Positions 56,462 to 64,000 of a stretch of DNA of 64,000 bases are shown here, one piece after another. Both the position numbers and the translations under genes were made by a program. The stretch's first letter is position 1. Each line of letters starts with the position of its first letter. Source of the DNA: Vombatus ursinus (Eukaryota > Chordata > Mammalia > Diprotodontia > Vombatidae). Under the pieces are notes generated by a model that was not told the DNA's origin, did not search any database, and saw only the letters and a list, made by a program, of their open reading frames with translations. The stretch lies in contig NW_020954701.1 of the NCBI RefSeq assembly GCF_900497805.2, positions 822,305 to 886,304 of the forward strand, read 5' to 3'.

Positions 56462-57159
56462 CAAAGTTACTTATGGTCTCTCAATTGCCTAATCTAGTGG
56501 CCTCTTCTTAGTGCTCATCTTTATTGATGTCTATAGCATTTGACTTTGACTACTCTTTTCTCCTGAAAGTTTCTCTTCTCTGGGTTTTCATGCCATTGTT
56601 GTCTCTTGGTTCTCTTATACTCCTATTTAAAAGGCTTCTCTGTTGGATCATCATCATGTCCTGCCTCTCAAGACTTTGCCGTAGGTCCTCCTTTCTCCTT
56701 TTTCTCTCTATTGTCAGCTCCTGTGGATTCATTTACTGTCCCTTTGAAGATGACTCTCAAAACTGTGATTCTAGCCCTAGTCTCTCTCCTGAGCTTCCAT
56801 ATCCCTGTCTATTGAACATTTCCCATATGATGTCCCTGATGCAGCTCAAACTAACATGCCTAAAATAGAACCCTTTATTCCCACTGCCCCACACCCACTC
56901 TTTTTCTAACTTCCCTATTTCTGTCAAGAATACTACTGGTATTTTCAGCTATATTCCCAACCTGGGAGGTATTCTCAACTTTTCAGTCTACTTGACCCCC
57001 CATATCAATCAGTGCCAAGTACTTATCTACACAGCATCTCTCACATCTATCCTCTTCTGTCCACCTACGTAGCTAATATCCTAGTTGGGGCTATCCTAGA
57101 CTATTTGAAACCACATCCTAATTATTCTCTTTGCCTTCTTTCTCCCCTCTCTAATCAAT

Positions 57160-57310
57160 AAGCATTTATTAAGTGCCTTATTACGTGCCAGGTACTGTGC
57201 TAAGCATTGGTGATAAAAAGAAAAGCAAAAGGTGATTCCTGATCTTGAAGGATTCATAATATAATGGAGGAGAAAACAAGCAAACGACTATGTACAAAAA
57301 AAGCTGTGTA
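57160..57310 (-). mobile_element. L3/L2 3' end (antisense) nested in L2
   Basis: ATAAGCATTTATTAAGTGCC, TACTGTGCTAAGCATTGGTG and TCTTGAAGGATTCATAATAT, with L2 on each side. Confidence 0.7.
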
Positions 57311-58039
57311 ACTCCCCTTCTTGAGAAGCTTTAGGTATTCAGATTCCTCCATGTGGCATTTAATGTTCTTCATAGTCTGACTCCAACTTACCTTTGTGAT
57401 TGATTACACATTCCTAACCCTCACACACGTGCTCCAGTCAAACTGGCCTTGGTACTGTTATCAGCACCTGGTGTTGCATCTCTCTCCTCTTTGACTTTGC
57501 ATAGGCTGTCTATACTGTACTCACTCACACCTTTCAAGGTTCAGCTCAAGTCCTTTCTTGATCCTCTTTGGCTTTTTCATGCTCCTTTTTATTTTGTAAG
57601 TGTTGTTTCTCTTCAATAGACTGTAATCTCCTCCATGACACTTTTGTCTTTGTGTCTCTAATACCTAAGGCAGTGTGAATGGTGCCTATCAGGTACTTAT
57701 ATGCTTTTTGATTGATTGACTACCACTTTGGTTTCCCTTTACCACATCTCCAACCCAGACAGACTGAGAAACTACTAGGTGAGAGGGACATGAATCTCTC
57801 ACCCTAACACCCTAGGGGTTTACTTGATGATCCCATAATCCTAGTTTAGTGCAGCTGTAGGGAATGTTAGCTGCTGCACACCTCTACAGAACCCAAATTC
57901 ATATTCCAACTCACTCTAATGAAGAGAAATGATAGATTATCTGGTTTTTTTCTTATCTACTACTTAGCTTAATTAATACCCAAACCAGAATTGACCATAC
58001 TAATTTATGCACATATAAATTGGCATGTGTATGTCTTAT

Positions 58040-58280
58040 TAATATTAATCATTATTTAGAATAATCTATCACATTAGAGTTTAAGGCTTACAGAGCGCTT
58101 TTCCTCATCAAACCCTGTAAGACAGATTAGGGTAAATATTATTCCCACCATTTTGTAGGTGAAGACCTAAAGTGCAGAAGGGCTCAATGATCTGCTCAAT
58201 GTCATACAACTAGTAAAAGATAGAGCTTGAACCTAGGTTCTCTGACTTGAAATTCAGTATCTTTTCCACCCTAAACAAAG
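58040..58280 (-). mobile_element. MIR SINE (antisense)
   Basis: TTTAAGGCTTACAGAGCGCT, ATTATTCCCACCATTTTGTA and TAGAGCTTGAACCTAGGTTC. Confidence 0.7.
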
Positions 58281-58284
58281 TAGA

Positions 58285-58497
58285 GAAGCATGGTGAGGGT
58301 AGTGGAAAGAGTGCTAGACTTGGCATTAGGAAAACCTGCATTTGATCCTGCCTTCAACATTTACTGACTGTGTGACCATGGACAAGTTAACTTCCCAGAC
58401 GCTCATTTTCCTCATCTATAAAATGGAATGATAACAATTCACAGATTTTTGTGAGTTTCAAATGAGATAATGTATCTGAAGTGCTTTGTGAATAGGA
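58285..58497 (+). mobile_element. MIR SINE
   Basis: GAGTGCTAGACTTGGCATTA, TGACTGTGTGACCATGGACA, CATCTATAAAATGGAATGAT and ATGTATCTGAAGTGCTTTGT. Confidence 0.75.
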
Positions 58498-58680
58498 CCC
58501 TAGGCTTAGAGCTAGAAGGAATCTTAGAGGTCATTGTAGTTCCTCATTTTACAGATGAGGAAACTGAGATCCAGAGAAACAAAGTGAATCACCTAAGATC
58601 ATATAAGAAAAAAGTAAATTGCAGAGCTGGAGTCCAAACTGAGGTGCTCGAAGACACCAAGTCCAGCAATAATGAGAAGC
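58498..58680 (-). mobile_element. MIR-family SINE (antisense)
   Basis: TTAGAGCTAGAAGGAATCTT, TTTTACAGATGAGGAAACTG, GAGATCCAGAGAAACAAAGT. The third of three adjacent MIR units at 58.0-58.7 kb. Confidence 0.72.
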
Positions 58681-58689
58681 ACTAATTTC

Positions 58690-59615
58690 CTCTGCTTTAT
58701 TGCAGTGCTGTAGAATGCATCTTATTATTATTATGTAAAAGAAAAATCTATGAACTAATTTTCTCTTCACAGTTTAAGACATTCCCCACTGGAGTGGAGA
58801 TATAGACTATTCAATATGACCATGGTGTTCTCAGCAAATGGTCTGGTATCTGTTTGCTATTCATTAAGTCAAATCTATTTACTAGAGGATGACTGTCCAG
58901 TTGTTGGATGCCCAAGGCCATAGAGTTCTCCCAGAATGCTTTGCCCTTTGGCCACGTCACTAGTACTTTATCAGAAAATAGGTGATATAAGGAAGATGCA
59001 ATAGAAACAACTCAACAATGCTATCTGTTTTTGGCTCAGAGAGGTTGAGCTAAGAAAATTGAAACAGCTAAAAAATAATCTGATTTTAGATTGTTTGAGG
59101 ATTTCAGTTATCCATCTGCCCTTGTTGCCTATGATCATAGATATTAAGAGTTAGTTGTCAGTGTACATGAGCCCATTAGTGTGTGTGTGTTTAAGGTGAA
59201 AATTGGTCTATTCTAATAAAGCAAACAATGAAGAACTTTCAGTAAATATCGTGAGGTATTTTGGCTTCAGTAGTGGAAAAAAAAACTTCCTGGAAAATTA
59301 AACATAAGGCTTATCCTCAGTGCTTGATAGGTAAGTTCTTCTTCCAAATATTGGGCAGCTTCCAGGAAAACCATTTCTAATTAAAGCGGTTTTCAGGTAC
59401 TGCTGATAAAATTACCTAAAGAAATTCCAGCAGGATAATCCCAATCTTATAGAGCTGACAACCTCGAGTCAAATAAGACCACAATGAATAATGCATGACA
59501 GCAAGTGCAGGTTTTTGTTTTTGTTTTGTTTAGGTATTGCGTGGCTTGGGGGCAATACTTTTTATATGTCAGGAAGGTTTTGTTTCTCTAAGATTTTTTT
59601 TAACACTCGAAATTA
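58690..59615. other. unassigned sequence
   Basis: No recognised repeat or exon. Confidence 0.4.
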
Positions 59616-59621
59616 TATTTT

Positions 59622-59775
59622 TAAGGCAGCTAGGTGGTACAGCGGATAGAGTGTTGGGTTCCTTACCTGTAAAATGAAGATAATAGTACCTACCTCCCAG
59701 GGTTTTTATGAGGATAAAATGAGATAATATTTATAAAGCAAATGGTAAAGTGCTATGCAATAATAGCAATAATAC
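59622..59775 (+). mobile_element. MIR-like SINE missing its core
   Basis: Head AAGGCAGCTAGGTGGTACAG, CGGATAGAGTGTTGGGTT joins directly to CCTTACCTGTAAAATGAAGA, skipping the roughly 90 bases that normally lie between. An AATAATAG-type tail follows to about 59830. Confidence 0.7.
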
Positions 59776-60259
59776 AATACATACTATACAGTAACAATGT
59801 TATTATTAGAATTATAATTATTATGGTGGTGGTAGTAGTTGTTAATGTTGTAACAACTATTGGAGTCATATGCCTTCCTTTAGTCAGTCAAAAACTCTAA
59901 AATAATAATGCTCAGTCACATATATACATGATTTGTGTATAAAAAGAAGCCAGACATTGTTTTTCCCCTCTTTATATGCATATCACTCACCCATTACCCT
60001 GAGGCAGCCCTTTCTGTCACTGGTTAGCTCTTACCCATAGAAAGGTCTTTATATTGCACCTAAATCTGTGTTCCTGTAATTGCCATCTTTTTTGTCCTCC
60101 AGAGCTACATATACTTGTAGGCCACCAGCAGAGCCCCTAAAGTCTTCTCTTCCCCCATACCTTCAACCCTTACTCATATGATGCAATTTTGTCATTGTCC
60201 TAATAGCTATATAATACTGGCCTTTTACTACAATGAACATTTTTCTAGTGAGTTTTGCC

Positions 60260-60385
60260 TCTATTTTCTAGGTGGGGGAAGCCAGACACGGAGACTGCAA
60301 TTTGTCCAAATTGAAGGAGGCTGGTAGTAGCATAGCTAGAAATACTCTATGTCGCTTGATCCAAGATACCACTATACTAAGTTTT
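60260..60385 (-). mobile_element. MIR fragment (antisense), weak
   Basis: GAAGCCAGACACGGAGACTG and TAGCATAGCTAGAAATACTC keep partial order of an antisense MIR. Confidence 0.4.
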
Positions 60386-60389
60386 ATAA

Positions 60390-60945
60390 TCAGTCACAAA
60401 GGAAATAAGCTAGTTAAGATTCTCCTTATTTATGACACATTTCCATAAAGCAGTATATTTTATTCCTGATTTAAGTGGTTTGGGTCTCAACCTCCCTCCC
60501 CCTCAATTTCCTAATTCTCTAAGCTTGTTATTTATTTTAACAAGAAAAGGTATTTTTTTTTATGAAACTAAAATGATCAGTAAATAGCCCAGTGGTGGAA
60601 ATACCAACAGACTCTTAGCCTTCATGTGATTTAATCAAGCAAATGGGTCCAGCGCAAATAGGGGGGATTTCATGTAAAATACTGTTAATCATATCTGCTT
60701 TGCAGCTGTGTGGGAAGTCTTTCATGCTGACTAGCTAGCTAAGGAGATATAATTGTGGCAGTGCTATAATTAAACATTAAAAAAAAATCCCCCACACTAG
60801 GGTGTGTGTGAGGTAAATGTGCCATAACCACATACCTGTGATTTGTTATTAGTCAAGGCAAGAGCCAGTGTTTTTAACCACCCTAGGTGTGTACCTATTG
60901 TTACATGATAATTTGCTTCTGTTGAAGCTTCCTGACATCACTCTT
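60390..60945. other. repeat-poor island 4
   Basis: 60540-60780 is AT-rich but complex, with homeodomain-like TAAT sites and no recognisable repeat. Confidence 0.4.
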
Positions 60946-60949
60946 AAGA

Positions 60950-61399
60950 TCATTCTAGGGAGGAGCAGATGGGGAGACTGCCTTCCTTGAGTTCTCTTTC
61001 CGTGTCTACTCTTGAGAACCATATTCCTTTCTGAGTTCTAATAGAAATCTCCTCAAAGGTAAAAATTCTCTCAGCACTCAAGATTGTAATACGTTTGCTG
61101 CTAAGCAGGATCTTTCTTCTGTAGCCCTTTCTTCCTAGCCCAGGGTTCTTCTCACAAACAATTTCCCCAATACAAATGAAGTCCCAGTCACCAAGAGTGT
61201 TTTCCTTCTCGCTCACCACACCCCTCAGTGGAACCCAGCTCTTTCCAGAGACTTCACGATCATCAAATTCTTCCTTTTGCCTCTGAGAGGTGGTGAGGCT
61301 TTGAGCCTCTATATTTCCCTCTGAAAGGTGGGCACAGATGCTGTGCAAAATAAACAGAACCAAAAGGATAGTGTACAGAGTAACCACCAAAGTGTCCAT
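60950..61399 (-). other. 149-codon open frame, unrecognised
   Basis: Minus-strand frame beginning MDTLVVTLYTILLVLFIL, a hydrophobic N-terminal stretch like a signal peptide or anchor, then about 120 polar residues. It starts 21 bp from the Tigger1 end. I recognise no family. In 64 kb of AT-rich DNA one frame of this size can occur by chance, and the sequence could be a decayed retroviral piece. Not called as a gene. Confidence 0.2.
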
Positions 61400-61744
61400 G
61401 GGAAGAAGCTCACTTTAAATACACATAACTTGGAGATACTGTGAATTTGGTTCCAGACCACCATAATAAAGCAAATATCGTGATAATGTAAGTCACATGA
61501 TATTTTGGGTTTCCCTGTACATATGAAAGTTATGTTTATACTACACTGTAGTCTATTAAGTGTACAATAGTATTATGTCTAAAAAAGCAACGTACATACC
61601 TTAATTAAAAAATACTTTATTGCAAAAAAAAAAAGTGCTATCATCTGAACTTTCAGCAAGCTGGTAGAAGGTCCTGCCTCAGTATTGATGGCTGCTGACT
61701 GATCAATATGGTGGCTGATGAAGGTTGGGGTGGCTGTGGCAATT

Positions 61745-61808
61745 AAAAAATATATTTAATATTTTATTTTTCCCCAATTACATGTAAAAACATTCTTTAA
61801 TGGCAATT
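61745..61808 (-). mobile_element. L1 3'-terminal stub inserted in Tigger1
   Basis: About 56 bp reading on the minus strand TTTTTACATGTAATTGGGG then AAAAATAAAATATTAAAT, the L1 3' terminus with its AATAAA. Flanks TGGCAATT at 61737-61744 and 61801-61808 are identical (8 bp). An extreme 5'-truncated insertion. Confidence 0.75.
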
Positions 61809-62325
61809 TCTTAAAATAAGACAACAATAAAGTTTGCCACATCAACTGACTTCCTTTCACGAAAGATTTCTCTGGAGCATGTGATGCTGTTTGATGGCAT
61901 TTCACCCACAGTAGAACTTATTTCAAAATTTGAGTCAATTGTCTCAAATCCTACCACTGCTTTATCACCTAAGCTTATGTAATATTCTTCAATATTGTTG
62001 TGTCTCAGGGAATAGGGAGGTCCAGGGAGAGAGAGAAAGATGGGGAAATGGCCAGTTGGTGGAGCAGTCAGAATACACACAATGTTTATTAAATTTGCTG
62101 TCTTATGTGGGCATGGTTCATGGTGCCCCAAAACAATTACAATAGTAACATCAAAGATCACTGGTCACAGATCACCATAGCAGATATAATACTAATGAAG
62201 AACTTTGAAATATTGGGAGAGTTATCAAAAAATGTGACACAGAGACAAGATGTGAGCACATGCTATTGGAAAAATGGTGCCAATAGACTTGCTCAATACA
62301 GGGTTGCCACAAACCTTTAATCTGT

Positions 62326-62378
62326 AAAAAAAAAAAAAAAACAAAAACAAAAAACAAAAAAACAAAAAAAACAAAAAA
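62326..62378 (+). repeat. A-rich (AAAAAC)n expansion in Tigger1
   Basis: 53 bp of A with scattered C where the parent element has only about six A. Local slippage expansion. Confidence 0.85.
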
Positions 62379-62419
62379 CCCACAGTATTTGTGAAGCACA
62401 ATAAAATGAGATATGCCTA

Positions 62420-63440
62420 TAATGGAAAAAAGGGATAACAAAATTGACCTTCCTCATCAAGATCAAGGGGAAGGCCTGTGGATCACCAGGCAGAATGCTG
62501 CAAACATTTCAAGAGCTGTCATTGTATACAGTATGTTGAGTTAATTTTATTGTTATTTTGAAGGTTCAAAATAGAAAAAAAAATCAGGGTTGGGGGAAGA
62601 GTATTTCCAAAAAAGAGTGTGATGTTTTAAAAAGGCATTAGTAAAACCTTTTTATTAAAAAAAAATAGTAATCATAGACCCATCTCTATTGAATATAGTA
62701 TAAGAGAGACTAGAAACTATTCATTGGCCAGATGCTTTCAATTCAATGCAATTCTACAAATATACTTGGAGCTTGGAATAAAAAAAACAGAAATTGAAAC
62801 AATCCTCGTCATCAAGGAGCTTACTTCATAAAGAAGACTGGATTTGCACTTTTTTGTGTTCCTTTATGAAAAAAATTATGTATACATATAATTGTATATA
62901 TAAACACTACCTATATGTGTAGACATGCACACCAGCACACACACATACACACACACACATATATATGATAGATTATCTTCCCCTTCCCCTCCCCTTCCTT
63001 TTTCACCTTCCCTTTGTGCTTCCATATTTGTTTGCATCTGTTATCATAATAAAGATAGAATATCCTAGGTTTAATTGCCCTTAAGATTTCTCAGACTCCT
63101 CAGTTTATCTTGCTTTCAATGCACTTATGTGCTTTTCATAATAATTCATGGTGTAGCTGAAAAAAATATTCACAACAGAAAAGCACGTTTACTACTGTCT
63201 CAGTGCCAGGTCTCATTTGTAATGTGGATCGAAAGTAGATGTGGAGAGGTCATAGGTAAGAGTGTGTAGAAACTATAGACACTGGAACATCCTCAGGAAA
63301 ATCAGTAGCAAGACAGAATACCAAGAAAGTTATATTTTCTTCTGGACCACCTAAACCATAGGCTGTAATACTGTGTTTGCAGAATACTATCACAGTCACT
63401 TTTGTTCTTTCCCATAAGGCCAAGTGATGAAACAGCATCT
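62420..63440. other. mostly unassigned sequence
   Basis: A weak antisense L3-like piece at 62745-62835 (CATCAAGGAGCTTACTTC) and a simple repeat at 62879-62967 are the only features. No exon-like frame. Confidence 0.4.
62879..62967. repeat. TA / CA simple repeat
   Basis: TATACATATAATTGTATATA, then an imperfect CA run (62936-62959) and ATATATAT. Confidence 0.9.
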
Positions 63441-63545
63441 ATCCCCCAGAGCTATTCAAAGGATCAGATGAGATGATATATATATAAATTGATTTGCAAA
63501 CCTTTAAGTGTTTCAAAAATGTTGGCTATTATTATTGCTATTTAC
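63440..63545 (+). mobile_element. MIR 3' tail fragment
   Basis: GAGCTATTCAAAGGATCAGA, GATTTGCAAACCTTTAAGTG and GTTGGCTATTATTATTGCTA. Confidence 0.65.
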
Positions 63546-63549
63546 TAGG

Positions 63550-64000
63550 GTATAAAAGAAGTTGGTGGGATTGTATTTGGAGGGGAAAAAAAATTTGTTT
63601 ATATAAGATGTTAACGTTGGAAATGCTTTCACTGCCCAGAACTTTGATGCTTTTAGTCAAAGACTATTGCAAACCTTCAAATTCAATTTGATTAGTTCAG
63701 TTCAATTCAATTTATATGACTGATAGGAGGTGTATAGAAAATGGAGACAAATGATTCAGGAGAAATATAAGGGAAAGACTCCAACCTAAAGACACTGTTT
63801 TGTATGTGTAACCAGACTCATTCAGGGTGAGGTTGGCTGTATCTGCCCCTCAGTATTCTAAGGATCTAAGGATCTAACGCCAAGGGGTTTGGGTGATTCT
63901 TCTGTACTGCTATTAGGTTTTCCTCAGTGTTCATCACCACTGATTATTATTGCAGTTTCTTAACAAATTGAGCTTTTTACAAAGGGATATTTACTGTAAA
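63550..64000. other. unassigned sequence
   Basis: No recognised repeat or exon to the window end. GGATCTAA repeats once in tandem near 63861-63877. Confidence 0.4.

Larger units (their letters stand above)
56255..57720 (+). mobile_element. L2 LINE (sense), with WSINE1 and L3 nested
   Basis: Landmarks: CTAGTGGCCTCTTCTTAGTG, CATTTGACTTTGACTACTC, the decayed RT motif near 56735-56770 (GAAGATGACTCTCAAAAC) and AACTAACATGCCTAAAATAG. The 3' part 57311-57720 ends TTTTTGATTGATTGAC. The 114-codon frame at 56524-56868 is LINE debris. Confidence 0.75.
61420..62419 (-). mobile_element. Tigger1-type DNA transposon, internally deleted
   Basis: Pogo-like element of about 1 kb (full Tigger1 about 2.4 kb). 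Minus-strand 5' end near 62419 begins TAGGCATATCTCATTTTATT. The other end near 61420 has CTTGGAGATACTGTGAATTT and GGTTCCAGACCACC. A transposase C-terminal remnant (61811-61985) joins 5' sequence (TCAATATTGTTGTGTCTCAG) at about 61985, so most of the transposase is deleted. A short L1 tail and an A-rich expansion lie inside. It may correspond to a marsupial Tigger1 subfamily. Confidence 0.88.
50640..64000 (+). other. RPS6KA2: RPS6KA2 intron 1 (5' part)
   Basis: Inferred from the donor at 50640. I found no acceptor followed by the expected EEGVVKEI-type coding start on the plus strand, so the second exon lies beyond the window. Confidence 0.7.

Noticed and set aside
61811-62161. 116-codon minus frame as a possible gene
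   Set aside because: Internal Tigger1 sequence: leader plus a transposase C-terminal remnant joined by a deletion.

Overview
The window is AT-rich vertebrate nuclear DNA, almost all of it old interspersed repeats. The repeat set points to a marsupial. CORE-type SINEs of the Mar1 kind carry an RTE/BovB-like tail, there are many MIR and MIR3 copies, and L2/L3/CR1 LINE remnants are abundant. There are also marsupial-type L1 pieces, an internally deleted Tigger1 and small hAT elements. Three SINEs resemble WSINE1, a family I associate with Australian marsupials, so an australidelphian is my best guess (inference, no database search). There is one 10-N assembly gap. I see no bacterial, viral or CRISPR features and no recognisable tRNA, rRNA or structured RNA gene. 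The only coding exon I can name lies at 50541-50639 (+). It encodes 33 residues ending at a GT splice donor and matches, from memory, the N-terminal tail of the p90 ribosomal S6 kinase RSK3 (RPS6KA2). A CpG-enriched leader with several upstream ORFs and an inverted CCAAT box precedes it. Sequence from 50640 to the window end would be first-intron sequence. The kinase-domain exons are not in the window. Whether 1-50200 is intergenic or an intron of a longer RPS6KA2 isoform cannot be decided here. Layout: 0.6-2.5 kb, minus-strand L1 with 5'UTR and broken ORF1 but no ORF2. 3.1-5.9 kb, a local direct duplication carrying L3/L2 pieces. 6-18 kb, mostly MIR, Mar1 and L2/L3. 19.3-20 kb, a 0.4 kb polypurine tract followed by a (TC)n tract. 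21-23 kb, antisense L3 and L1 with a nested SINE and a 71-bp hAT MITE. 26-29 kb, a long L2 with a decayed reverse transcriptase motif, then an interrupted MIR. 30-46 kb, dense SINE/LINE mosaic with a WSINE1 and a tandem SINE-head duplication. 46-50 kb, repeat-poor. 50.2-50.8 kb, the RPS6KA2 promoter and first exon. 51-64 kb, intron with two WSINE1 insertions, nested repeats and a Tigger1 derivative. No multi-gene system is present. The most useful items are the short RSK3 exon with its uORF-rich leader, the local duplication, the very small hAT element, the 3'-less L1, the nested Tigger1 and several repeat-free islands that may be conserved noncoding DNA.
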